Assembly: GCF_002163855.1 (NCBI RefSeq)
Contig: NZ_CP019332.1
Span: 847,145-911,144 of the forward strand
DNA from: Winogradskyella sp. PC-19
Lineage (GTDB): Bacteria > Bacteroidota > Bacteroidia > Flavobacteriales > Flavobacteriaceae
Length of the DNA stretch: 64,000 nt
Direction of reading: 5' to 3'
Shown here: positions 46,394-54,502 of the stretch, piece after piece
How positions within the stretch are numbered: the stretch's first letter is position 1
Layout of the letters: each line of letters opens with the position of its first letter
Notes under the pieces: generated by a model
Told to the model about the DNA's origin: nothing
What the model saw: only the letters and a program-made list of their open reading frames with translations
Databases searched by the model: none
Translations under genes and position numbers: made by a program

Positions 46394-47215
46394 TTATTGC
46401 TTAATAAAACGTTTAGTCTGCGTAGACTGATCACTTGTTAATTTAACTAGATAAACACCAGCTCTCCAATTATACACATTGATAGATGTATCATTTTTTG
46501 ATAGCTGACCTCTATATATTTGTTTACCTAGTACATCATAGACTTCGATACTATAATCTCTACTAGCATCGTAAACAATACCAATATTTAAATCTTTGGA
46601 TGCAGGATTGGGAGATATTGTAAACTTTGTAGGGTTAATTTGAAAATCTTCGTTGCTCAAAACATTATTTGTAGATAATACAGCACCTCTACCACCAGAA
46701 TGAAATCCAAAGGAGTTGTTTGTTCCAGCTCCACCCTTAGCCCAAACTAGAGTAAAAGAAGTTGGTGGTGCTGTTGGAAAGTCAAAATCATTTGGATCAC
46801 CAGTATCTCTAGCTCTTGTTGCTATCACTGTTCTTGTAGTACCATTAACTGTATTTCCACCTGAAGATATATTCCAGTTCTGAGTAACATCAATACTTGG
46901 TTGACCATTACCACCAGGCATTTTTCTGTCAGAAATTGAATTATTGGTATATATTGCCACATCTCCACTTCCATCAGTATTATTAAATTGTCCCATAGAA
47001 CTTCCAGCAGAATATACAACGTTAGATAAGCCGACGCCAAGCCATTCATTTGATGGGCCTATCATAGTCATTGTAACTATATCTGTTGTAGTATTAACAT
47101 CAAACTTAACAGAATAATTTGAACCATTAAGGTTAACAGTTCCGGTTGTCCAATTTTGAGAAAACCCAAAAACAGTTAATAATAAAAAGAATAAAAGGGT
47201 AATTTTTTTCATCAT
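46394..47215 (-). CDS. Secreted DOMON-domain protein with a type IX secretion sorting domain
   Basis: A 273-residue secreted protein. The signal ends in FGFSQ, giving Gln as mature residue 1. Residues about 25-185 look like a DOMON beta-sandwich (YSVKFDVNTTTDIVTMTMIG, GDVAIYTNNSISDRKMPGGN, FTLVWAKGGAGTNNSFGFHSGGRGAV); such domains bind heme or sugars, and a Met and a His are present where heme ligands could lie. The last 75 residues (FTISPNPASKDLNI to KRFIKQ) are a type A T9SS C-terminal sorting domain that directs export across the outer membrane. Paired with an exported ankyrin protein 2 bp upstream. Confidence 0.82.
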   Translation of the reverse strand: MMKKITLLFFLLLTVFGFSQNWTTGTVNLNGSNYSVKFDVNTTTDIVTMTMIGPSNEWLGVGLSNVVYSAGSSMGQFNNTDGSGDVAIYTNNSISDRKMPGGNGQPSIDVTQNWNISSGGNTVNGTTRTVIATRARDTGDPNDFDFPTAPPTSFTLVWAKGGAGTNNSFGFHSGGRGAVLSTNNVLSNEDFQINPTKFTISPNPASKDLNIGIVYDASRDYSIEVYDVLGKQIYRGQLSKNDTSINVYNWRAGVYLVKLTSDQSTQTKRFIKQ

Positions 47216-47217
47216 AT

Positions 47218-47754
47218 TTAAGATTTTTGGAGCTTTAATAATTCATTTAATTTTTCGTCATTATGACTAATTGCATAATCTAAAGCAGATTTATCTACGT
47301 TATTTTTAATAGTAAAATCAGCTTTTGCATTTACTAATTTTTCAACAATTATATAATTTTTAAATAATACTGCATAATGAGCAGCTGTCACACCTTGGTC
47401 ATCAGCTATATTAGGGTTTGCATTGTGATTTAATAAAATCTCGACAATATTATCGTAACCTTTTACAGTTGCAGCCATTAATGGTGAACCATACGATGTT
47501 TTATTGTTTAAACTCTTAACTTTATTAACCAAGAAGCTAACTATATCTTCGTGCCCATAATAGCATGATAATACTAGTGCTGAATATCCATTCTCTTCCT
47601 CGGCATTTACAATATTAGTATCAATATTATATAACCTTTCTACCGCATCTAAATCTCCTTGTCTACAGGCATCAAATATATTTTGCTGCGCAATCAATAA
47701 AGTATTCAGGCATAAAAACGTTACAAATAAGAATGTTTTTTTATTCAAAATCAA
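47218..47754 (-). CDS. Exported ankyrin repeat protein
   Basis: A 178-residue protein with a signal peptide (TFLFVTFLCLNTLLIAQ), so the mature protein starts with Gln and lies in the periplasm. About four to five ankyrin repeats follow (EENGYSALVLSCYYGHEDIV, TSYGSPLMAATVKGYDNIVE, DDQGVTAAHYAVLFKNYIIV, NNVDKSALDYAISHNDEK). The gene ends 2 bp before the DOMON gene, so the two are one operon. Exported ankyrin proteins are rare and usually bind a partner; the neighbouring DOMON protein is the obvious candidate. Confidence 0.88.
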   Translation of the reverse strand: MILNKKTFLFVTFLCLNTLLIAQQNIFDACRQGDLDAVERLYNIDTNIVNAEEENGYSALVLSCYYGHEDIVSFLVNKVKSLNNKTSYGSPLMAATVKGYDNIVEILLNHNANPNIADDQGVTAAHYAVLFKNYIIVEKLVNAKADFTIKNNVDKSALDYAISHNDEKLNELLKLQKS

Positions 47755-47797
47755 CTATTTAAGGTCTAATTTATAAAAAAAATCCCATAATCAAGTA

Positions 47798-47826
47798 TTT
47801 TGTCGGTAAATTACACGTTTTGTCGG
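47798..47826 (-). repeat. Two CCGACAAAA direct repeats with 20-bp period
   Basis: TTTTGTCGG occurs at 47798-47806 and 47818-47826, a spacing of exactly two helical turns, in the 81 bp between carB and the ankyrin/DOMON operon. On the minus strand this reads CCGACAAAA twice upstream of the ankyrin start. Possibly a regulator binding site. Confidence 0.4.
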
Positions 47827-47835
47827 AATTTTAAC

Positions 47836-50691
47836 TTATTTACTAAGATACATCTTACGTCTTGAATACAAATCATAGAACTCATCATCCTTTAAACTAT
47901 CAATAAATAAGATGCTTTCACCAGTACTTTTCATTTCTGGCCCTAACTTTTTATTTACATTAGGGAACTTATTAAATGAGAAAACCGGTTGTTTTATGGC
48001 ATAACCTTCAAGTTGAGGATTAAAATCAAAATCAGTGACTTTCTTTTCCCCTAACATCACTTTAGTCGCATAATTTACATAAGGCTCTTTATAAGCTTTT
48101 GCAATAAATGGTACCGTACGAGATGCTCTTGGATTTGCCTCGATGATATAAACTGTATCGTCTTTAATTGCAAATTGTATATTAATTAGACCTACAGTAT
48201 TTAATGCTCTAGCAATAGTATGCGTATGGTCTATAATTTGTTGTTTTACCAAATCACCTAAGTTAAACGCTGGCAATAAAGCATTACTGTCACCAGAGTG
48301 AATACCGCAAGGTTCAATATGCTCCATGATACCAATTATATATACGTTACCATCTGCATCACAAATGGCATCAGCTTCAGCTTCGATAGCACCATCTAAA
48401 TAATGATCTAATAACAACTTATTACCAGGAATAGATTTTAATAAATCAATAACGTGTGCTTCTAATTCGTCTTTATTAATTACGATTTTCATTCCTTGTC
48501 CTCCAAGTACGTATGATGGTCTTACCAATATTGGGAAATCTAAAACATCTGCAATTGCAAGTGCCTCATCAGCCGTTTCGGCAACATCAAATTCTGGGTA
48601 AGGAATATTATTTTCTTTTAAAATAGTTGAAAAACTTCCACGATCCTCAGCTAAATCCAGAGATTTAAAGCTAGTTCCCATAATTTTAACTCCCCATTTT
48701 TCTAACTTTTCAGCTAGCTTCAAAGCAGTTTGTCCTCCAAGCTGTACAATCACGCCTTCAGGTTTTTCATGCTGAATAATGTCGTAGATATGTTCCCAAA
48801 AAACAGGTTCAAAATATAATTTATCAGCAATATCAAAATCAGTTGATACAGTTTCAGGATTACAGTTAATCATTATAGTTTCGTAACCGCATTCTGCAGC
48901 AGCTAGAACACCGTGTACACAACAGTAATCAAACTCGATACCTTGACCTATTCTGTTTGGTCCAGAACCTAATACAATAATTTTCTTTTTGTCTGTGACT
49001 ACACTTTCGTTATCTACAGTGACTGTTCCATCAGGATATTCAACCTCGCTTTCAAAAGTTGAATAATAATATGGCGTCATCGCTTTAAACTCAGCAGCAC
49101 AAGTATCTACGAGCTTATAAACTCTATTAATTTTTAGCTCTTTTCGTTTGTTGTACACTTGACTTTCAAGACAGCCTAACATATGGGCTATCTGACGATC
49201 ACCATATCCTTTTTGTTTTGCTTCAAGTAATAAATCTCTATCGATAGTTTCGATTTTATAAGTAGAAATCTCCTTTTCAATCTGAAATAACTCTTCATAT
49301 TGCTTTAAGAACCACATGTCGATTCTTGTGATATCATGAATTCTACTTAACGGAATACCCATTGCTATTGCGTCGTATATTACAAATACACGATCCCAAC
49401 TTGCATAGGTTAACTTTTCGATTACCGTATCGTAATTTGTATAACCCTTTCCGTCTGCTCCTAAACCATTTCTTTTAATCTCTAAAGATTGTGTGGCTTT
49501 ATGTAGAGCTTCAGAGAAAGAACGTCCAATTGCCATTACCTCACCAACAGCTTTCATTTGAAGCCCTAATGTTCTATCAGAACCTTCGAATTTATCAAAA
49601 TTCCAACGTGGTATTTTAACAACTACATAATCTAACGTTGGCTCAAATAATGCCGAGGTAGATTTTGTGATTTGGTTGTCTAATTCATCTAAAGTATATC
49701 CAATAGCTAATTTGGCAGCAATTTTTGCAATCGGATAACCAGTAGCTTTACTTGCCAAAGCAGAAGAGCGTGAAACACGAGGATTAATTTCAATAGCAAT
49801 AATTTCTTCTTGATCATCTGGACTTACAGCAAATTGCACATTACAACCACCAGCAAAATCACCAATACTTCGCATCATATGTATTGCCATATCACGCATT
49901 TTTTGCTGAGTTTTATCCGATAGAGTCATTGCTGGTGCTACAGTAATAGAATCTCCGGTATGGATACCCATAGGATCCATGTTTTCGATTGTACAAATAA
50001 TGACAACATTGTCATTTTTATCTCTTAACAGCTCTAATTCATATTCTTTCCATCCTAACAAGGCTTTGTCTATCATCACCTCATGTATCGGAGAGATTTC
50101 TAAACCACGTGTTAGGTTTTCATCAAACTCTTTTTCGTCATAAACAATTGCTGCACCTGCACCACCAAGCGTAAAGGATGCTCGTATACATAATGGAAAA
50201 CCAAATTCTTGCGCAATTTCTTTACCTTTCAAAAATGAAGTTGCTGTTGCTTGTGGTGCCATACCAACACCAATTTCTAACATTAACTCACGGAATTTCT
50301 CTCTATCCTCTGTAATATTAATTGCATCAATATCAACACCAATAATCTCTACACCAAAATCTTCCCATATACCTTTTTCATCTGCCTCAATACATAAGTT
50401 TAAAGCAGTTTGTCCACCCATAGTTGGTAATACCGTATCAATCTGTGGATGATCTTTTAAAATCTTAATTATAGATTTTGTCGTCAAAGGCAACAAATAC
50501 ACATGATCCGCCATTGACGGATCGGTCATTATAGTTGCTGGATTAGAATTTATTAAAATAGTCTCTATTCCGTCTTCTCTTAAAGACCGCAGTGCTTGAG
50601 AACCCGAATAATCAAATTCACAGGCTTGACCTATAATAATTGGACCTGAACCTATGAGTAAAATGGACTTGATGTTTTTGTTTTTTGGCAT
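47836..50691 (-). CDS. carB: Carbamoyl-phosphate synthase large subunit, without the C-terminal regulatory domain
   Basis: A 951-residue protein with two ATP-grasp halves, each with its own carboxyphosphate or carbamate synthetic domain (SILLIGSGPIIIGQACEFDY at the N-terminus and IIVLGSGPNRIGQGIEFDYC in the middle; paired RVSRSSALASKATGYPIAK and RASRTVPFIAKAYKEPY). It makes carbamoyl phosphate for pyrimidine and arginine synthesis with the small subunit CarA. It ends soon after the second ATP-grasp module (LYSRRKMYLSK), so the allosteric MGS-like domain of about 120 residues found in E. coli CarB is absent. No frameshift is visible downstream, so this is a natural form. Confidence 0.96.
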   Translation of the reverse strand: MPKNKNIKSILLIGSGPIIIGQACEFDYSGSQALRSLREDGIETILINSNPATIMTDPSMADHVYLLPLTTKSIIKILKDHPQIDTVLPTMGGQTALNLCIEADEKGIWEDFGVEIIGVDIDAINITEDREKFRELMLEIGVGMAPQATATSFLKGKEIAQEFGFPLCIRASFTLGGAGAAIVYDEKEFDENLTRGLEISPIHEVMIDKALLGWKEYELELLRDKNDNVVIICTIENMDPMGIHTGDSITVAPAMTLSDKTQQKMRDMAIHMMRSIGDFAGGCNVQFAVSPDDQEEIIAIEINPRVSRSSALASKATGYPIAKIAAKLAIGYTLDELDNQITKSTSALFEPTLDYVVVKIPRWNFDKFEGSDRTLGLQMKAVGEVMAIGRSFSEALHKATQSLEIKRNGLGADGKGYTNYDTVIEKLTYASWDRVFVIYDAIAMGIPLSRIHDITRIDMWFLKQYEELFQIEKEISTYKIETIDRDLLLEAKQKGYGDRQIAHMLGCLESQVYNKRKELKINRVYKLVDTCAAEFKAMTPYYYSTFESEVEYPDGTVTVDNESVVTDKKKIIVLGSGPNRIGQGIEFDYCCVHGVLAAAECGYETIMINCNPETVSTDFDIADKLYFEPVFWEHIYDIIQHEKPEGVIVQLGGQTALKLAEKLEKWGVKIMGTSFKSLDLAEDRGSFSTILKENNIPYPEFDVAETADEALAIADVLDFPILVRPSYVLGGQGMKIVINKDELEAHVIDLLKSIPGNKLLLDHYLDGAIEAEADAICDADGNVYIIGIMEHIEPCGIHSGDSNALLPAFNLGDLVKQQIIDHTHTIARALNTVGLINIQFAIKDDTVYIIEANPRASRTVPFIAKAYKEPYVNYATKVMLGEKKVTDFDFNPQLEGYAIKQPVFSFNKFPNVNKKLGPEMKSTGESILFIDSLKDDEFYDLYSRRKMYLSK

Positions 50692-50739
50692 TTGATTAAT
50701 TTATTTGATTTACAAAAATAAGTATCGTTTGGGTACAAA

Positions 50740-50768
50740 AAAAGGCGTTACACCTAAGTAACGCCTTT
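50740..50768 (-). terminator. Intrinsic terminator after rpmH
   Basis: AAAGGCGTTA and TAACGCCTTT form a 10-bp stem, followed on the minus strand by seven T residues. It separates rpmH from carB. Confidence 0.85.
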
Positions 50769-50791
50769 AAAATATTAACAATTGTTAATCA

Positions 50792-50953
50792 TTATTTTTT
50801 ATGTCTTAAATCTGAAGATACAGATAATCTTTTTCTTCCTTTAGCTCTACGACGCGCTAAAACTTTTCTACCATTAGCAGAAGCCATTCTTTCTCTGAAA
50901 CCATGTTTGTTTCTTCTCTTTCTCTTTGACGGTTGAAACGTTCTTTTCGGCAT
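50792..50953 (-). CDS. rpmH: 50S ribosomal protein L34
   Basis: A 53-residue, very basic ribosomal protein on the minus strand, starting at the ATG at 50953 ([20 protein letters not shown]) and ending at the TAA at 50792-50794. The sequence contains the L34 signature ([20 protein letters not shown]) and the usual Lys/Arg tail. Too short for many ORF filters. It binds 23S rRNA in the large subunit. It has a full -33/-7 promoter and its own terminator. Neither dnaA nor rnpA, the usual L34 neighbours, is adjacent. Confidence 0.97.
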   Translation of the reverse strand: MPKRTFQPSKRKRRNKHGFRERMASANGRKVLARRRAKGRKRLSVSSDLRHKK

Positions 50954-51016
50954 GTCTTATATATTTTAAAATCTTATATTATTTATTAATACTGGGTGCT
51001 ATCCCAAAACTGCGTG

Positions 51017-51046
51017 CAAATATACAACAAGTTTTTACTTTAACAA
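51017..51046 (-). promoter_or_regulatory. Bacteroidetes promoter of rpmH
   Basis: On the minus strand TTG (51046-51044), exactly 19 bp, then TATATTTG (51024-51017). Full consensus, 64 bp upstream of the ATG. Confidence 0.85.
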
Positions 51047-51080
51047 GTCTCAAATAAAAATTATTTTTAATTGTTTTTAT

Positions 51081-51088
51081 TACCTTTG
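51081..51088 (+). promoter_or_regulatory. -7 promoter element of the TPR-like membrane protein gene
   Basis: TACCTTTG fits TAnnTTTG, ending 25 bp before the ATG at 51114. No -33 TTG at 19 bp. Confidence 0.5.
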
Positions 51089-51113
51089 GCATCCGCAATT
51101 TATAACAAAATTT

Positions 51114-51692
51114 ATGTTCAATAAAAATATAAAATTAGTCATCGCAGCAGCTATTATTGCTTTTGCAGTGTATCAATTTACAGAAGGAGAAATAGGGAAT
51201 GGTATTATGTACATATTATTGTCATTGATATTCATTTTCTTATACTTTAAAAACGAAATGATTCTCTTGGCTTTTTTGAAGCTTAGAAAACAAGATTTTC
51301 CTGGTGCAAAAAAATGGTTAGATAAAATTAAGAACCCAGAAGGCGCCTTGGTAAAAAAGCAACAAGGTTATTTGAATTACTTAAATGGAGTAATGGTCTC
51401 TCAAACCAACATGAATGAAGCTGAAAAATATTTTAAGAAAGCTATTGACCTTGGATTATCCATGGATCATGATTTGGCAATGGCAAAATTAAATTTAGCT
51501 GGAATTGCTTTTAGTAAGCGCAGAAAACAAGAAGCTCAAAAACTTTTGGCGGAAGCTCAAAAACTTGATAAAAGAGATATGTTAGCTGAACAAATAAAAA
51601 TGATGAAGCAACAGATGAAAAAAGCTTCGATTCCAAAACAACAATACGGGCAACCTACTTCTTCTAGACAGAATAGACGAAGTCGTCGATAG
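51114..51692 (+). CDS. Membrane-anchored TPR-like protein
   Basis: A 192-residue protein with two N-terminal hydrophobic segments (about 8-25 and 32-56), then TPR-like helices (FPGAKKWLDKIKNPEGALVK, MNEAEKYFKKAIDLGLSMDH, AKLNLAGIAFSKRRKQEAQK) facing the cytoplasm. The C-terminus is basic and disordered (QYGQPTSSRQNRRSRR). Family not named. It is divergent from rpmH and closed by an exceptionally long palindromic terminator. Confidence 0.72.
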   Translation: MFNKNIKLVIAAAIIAFAVYQFTEGEIGNGIMYILLSLIFIFLYFKNEMILLAFLKLRKQDFPGAKKWLDKIKNPEGALVKKQQGYLNYLNGVMVSQTNMNEAEKYFKKAIDLGLSMDHDLAMAKLNLAGIAFSKRRKQEAQKLLAEAQKLDKRDMLAEQIKMMKQQMKKASIPKQQYGQPTSSRQNRRSRR

Positions 51693-51708
51693 ATGGTTAG
51701 ATGAAATC

Positions 51709-51748
51709 AAAAAGCTCATTTTCTTAATTAAGAAAATGAGCTTTTTTT
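51709..51748. terminator. Bidirectional intrinsic terminator with a 19-bp perfect palindrome
   Basis: AAAAAGCTCATTTTCTTAA followed directly by its exact complement, ending in T7. It separates the TPR-like gene and the convergent lytic transglycosylase. Confidence 0.9.
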
Positions 51749-51767
51749 AGTACCTGTTATCTAAAAG

Positions 51768-52709
51768 TTACTTGTAAAATCCTTCTTTAGGAATTGCAAT
51801 TTCGTAAAGCTTTCGTGATTTGTTGTTAAGGTGTGGTTCACGTAACCAAGGATTGTGAATTTTTAGAATCTTATAATTTATACCAAATTTTTCAGCAAAT
51901 TTTGTAAAATCAGTAACTGCAGTATCAACTTTTACCTTTGTTGTTGGGACATATTTATATAAATGCTTTTCATTAAAATTAAAACCATACTTTTCTGCGT
52001 TATTTAAAATCTCTTTTAACGCAACAATTCTGAACATGTATCGGCCTGTTTCTTCTCCTAAAAGCAAATCGTAATAGTCGCTAACGTTTTGCTCTTTAAG
52101 TCGTCGTCCTATTCCGGCTTTGCCAGCATTATAAGATGCTGCTGCCAAAGTCCAATTTCCAAATCTTGCTTTGGCTTCTTTAAGATATTTACAAGCTACC
52201 TTAGTTGCTTTCTCTAAATGGTAGCGTTCGTCAACATTACTATTAATTTCTAAACCATTTTCTCGCCCAGTAGTTTTCATGATTTGCCAAAAGCCTCTCG
52301 CTCCTGCTGGAGAAACAGCATTTGTCAAGCCACTTTCGATAACTGCTAAGTATTTAAAATCTTCAGGAATTCCATTTTCTTTTAAAATAGGTTCAATGAT
52401 AGGAAAATACTTCTGGGCACGTTTTAACATTAATAATCCATTAGATTGCCAATAGGTATTAACCAAAAGCTCTCGGTCCATACGTTCATAGATATCAGGA
52501 TTGTCTAGTGGCAATGGCTCATCAGCGAAGTTTAAGTCCATTGGTACATCCAATGCATAAACATTATAGCCGTTTGTCACTTTTGGAGAAATATTACTCT
52601 TATCTGCATCAGTAACCTGATCAGAAGGACCTTTTTGCATAGCGAAAATAAAAAATCCTGAAAGCGCCATCAGGCAAATCACCGATAATATATTTTTAAT
52701 AGTTTTCAT
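51768..52709 (-). CDS. Lytic transglycosylase (MltD/SLT type)
   Basis: A 313-residue exported or membrane-anchored murein hydrolase. An N-terminal hydrophobic segment (7-25) is followed by a soluble SLT domain. The catalytic Glu125 lies in YLAVIESGLTNAVSPAGARG, followed by FWQIM and the family motif AAASYNAGKAGIGRRL. The C-terminal end lacks a LysM repeat, which many MltD proteins carry. It cleaves the glycan backbone of peptidoglycan. It lies 42 bp downstream of the alpha/beta-hydrolase gene on the same strand. Confidence 0.9.
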   Translation of the reverse strand: MKTIKNILSVICLMALSGFFIFAMQKGPSDQVTDADKSNISPKVTNGYNVYALDVPMDLNFADEPLPLDNPDIYERMDRELLVNTYWQSNGLLMLKRAQKYFPIIEPILKENGIPEDFKYLAVIESGLTNAVSPAGARGFWQIMKTTGRENGLEINSNVDERYHLEKATKVACKYLKEAKARFGNWTLAAASYNAGKAGIGRRLKEQNVSDYYDLLLGEETGRYMFRIVALKEILNNAEKYGFNFNEKHLYKYVPTTKVKVDTAVTDFTKFAEKFGINYKILKIHNPWLREPHLNNKSRKLYEIAIPKEGFYK

Positions 52710-52751
52710 ATTAATCTTTTGTTTTAAATGTATTAAATAAACATGATGCTG

Positions 52752-53420
52752 TCAAGGTTTATCGTTAATTAGTTTTGGTAAATTTTCGTTAAACCATTTA
52801 TACTTATTAATAATCATAATGTGTGTGCCACCTTTAATTACAATACAATCACCTTCACAAGAATGTGGAAATACAAAATCTTTATCACCATGAATATATA
52901 TTGCGTCTGGGTTTGCCTCTTCCTCATCCCAGCAAACAACCTGTTCTATAGCCCAATCAAGATATGCCTTATCATTAACCGATAAGTATTTTTTATACAG
53001 TTCTACTCTTTTTTTTATAGTTTCACCAAAAGCATATTTTGCCAATAAATCTATATTACCAACTAATTGCGTTGGTAATATCTTGTAGGCTTTTGTGTAC
53101 TTTAAAAGTTTGAAACGCTTTGGTAATTCATGATGAGACTTTACACTTGAAACTACGAAAAGCTTCTTTAAGCTCATATGTTTGCTCATTTCCTGTACCA
53201 AAATTCCTCCAAAAGAAACTCCCAAGAGTACAACGTTATCGTGACTAATATCTTTTATCATACGCTTTGCATATGATTCTAGTGATTCATTTTTATTCGG
53301 AATCTTCCATTCTAACCAATGAATTTGAAATTTATCTTCAGGAAGTTTTATATGCTCGAAAATCGTAGGATTTGCAGCCATTCCTGGCATTAAGTAAACA
53401 TGAGTCAAATTATTCTTCAT
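52752..53420 (-). CDS. Alpha/beta-hydrolase
   Basis: A 222-residue protein with the alpha/beta-hydrolase nucleophile elbow GVSFGG (about 67-72), an acid in HGDKDFVFP (about 176) and a terminal GGTHIMI with the catalytic His. The N-terminus carries an oxyanion-type YLMPGMAA. Serine hydrolase activity on an ester or amide is expected but the substrate is unknown. The gene may share a transcript with the downstream lytic transglycosylase. Confidence 0.82.
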   Translation of the reverse strand: MKNNLTHVYLMPGMAANPTIFEHIKLPEDKFQIHWLEWKIPNKNESLESYAKRMIKDISHDNVVLLGVSFGGILVQEMSKHMSLKKLFVVSSVKSHHELPKRFKLLKYTKAYKILPTQLVGNIDLLAKYAFGETIKKRVELYKKYLSVNDKAYLDWAIEQVVCWDEEEANPDAIYIHGDKDFVFPHSCEGDCIVIKGGTHIMIINKYKWFNENLPKLINDKP

Positions 53421-53530
53421 CTTTAAAATTATTATAAAAAATGCATAAAAAATACAATTCCAATTTCACCGAAAACCCTTACAACACTGATGTTTAACAC
53501 AATAAATTCAGAATTTTATTAGAATTTTTG

Positions 53531-53538
53531 TACATTTG
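53531..53538 (+). promoter_or_regulatory. -7 promoter element
   Basis: TACATTTG fits TAnnTTTG, followed by a leader of about 60 nt to the ATG at 53603. No -33 TTG at 19 bp. Confidence 0.5.
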
Positions 53539-53602
53539 CACAAATCTATTGAAAAATATAGTTTCTACTCTAGCCAACCGCTAATTTAAAATACAAAAGA
53601 TT

Positions 53603-53899
53603 ATGACAGAGACCGCAGAATTAGTTGACAATGAATTTTTACGTCAATTTGAATTAAAGGTTGAAAAAGAAATGGCAATCATAGAGTATTCTTTACAAGA
53701 GCGTAAGATATTCTTAACAAAATTAATTATTCCTGATGCTATTAGGACCAGAGAGTTTGAATTAGAATTTATAGACATGGTATTTAGTAACATCAAGGAA
53801 CGCAACATTTGTGTTGTTCCTACTAGTCCAGAAATCGCAAAATTTGTAAGAGGAAACAGGAAATATAAGCGTATGCTTCCTGTTGGGATTAGAATATAA
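53603..53899 (+). CDS. Degenerate GNAT-like protein (YjdJ/Acetyltransf_CG type)
   Basis: A 98-residue protein that aligns with the small GNAT-like YjdJ family. That family runs as an N-terminal strand pair, the acetyl-CoA loop RGxGIA, a helix, and a C-terminal VVPxCPxVAxYxRxHxEY. Here the end (CVVPTSPEIAKFVRGNRKYK) fits well, but the loop reads DAIRTREFELEF, without the Arg-Gly-x-Gly needed to bind acetyl-CoA. The fold may be retained with a different or lost activity. The leader of about 60 nt suggests it is well regulated. Confidence 0.55.
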   Translation: MTETAELVDNEFLRQFELKVEKEMAIIEYSLQERKIFLTKLIIPDAIRTREFELEFIDMVFSNIKERNICVVPTSPEIAKFVRGNRKYKRMLPVGIRI

Positions 53900-53925
53900 A
53901 ACATTACTTATTTTTAAATAAAAAA

Positions 53926-53954
53926 ACCGAAGCAAATGCTTCGGTTTTTTTTAT
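53926..53954. terminator. Bidirectional intrinsic terminator
   Basis: CCGAAGC-AAAT-GCTTCGG with A7 before and T8 after, between the GNAT-like gene and the convergent lipoprotein gene. Confidence 0.9.
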
Positions 53955-53971
53955 GTTTTTTTAATTGACAG

Positions 53972-54463
53972 CTATTTAGTATAACTAAGAGTCAAGTCTT
54001 TAGTTTCAATGACTTCAGTAAAATCATTATTGTAGATTCGTATTGCATTTTTGAAGACTCTAGTTAACTGCTTTCCACTAAATATAAATTCTTCGTTATT
54101 AGGAGCAATGACAACCGTATCTCCAACCGTTTTGTAGGTTGATGCAAAACCTAAAGCTCCTTTATTACAATTTACATCAAATACATATTTGCTATTATTT
54201 TTTGAAATCTTGACAATAGGGTTATATGTATTAACGGCATTTAAAGTACCATCAGACTTTATAGTCAAAACCTCTTTATTATCACAGTCAACTTCGTCCA
54301 ATAAATTAGTACTCTTTATTCCATTTTTGTCTAAATCTATTTCTACACCAATATACCATGAAGACAATTTCCATTCACCATATAATGGATTTGTATCCTG
54401 ACAAGATATTACTGTAAAAAAAGTTATAGAAATTAGAAGAAGAATTTTAAAAGTGTTCTTCAT
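53972..54463 (-). CDS. Lipocalin-like lipoprotein
   Basis: A 163-residue lipoprotein (signal ending VISC) whose mature part reads NPLYGEWKLSSWYIGVEIDL and then alternating strands, the start pattern of Bacteroidetes lipocalin-like domains (GxWxL). It has several acidic turns but no metal motif. Function unknown. It is downstream of mtaB on the same strand by 39 bp. Confidence 0.7.
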   Translation of the reverse strand: MKNTFKILLLISITFFTVISCQDTNPLYGEWKLSSWYIGVEIDLDKNGIKSTNLLDEVDCDNKEVLTIKSDGTLNAVNTYNPIVKISKNNSKYVFDVNCNKGALGFASTYKTVGDTVVIAPNNEEFIFSGKQLTRVFKNAIRIYNNDFTEVIETKDLTLSYTK

Positions 54464-54502
54464 ATGTAAATTACAATACGTATTAATTAATCCAAAGCAA
54501 AA

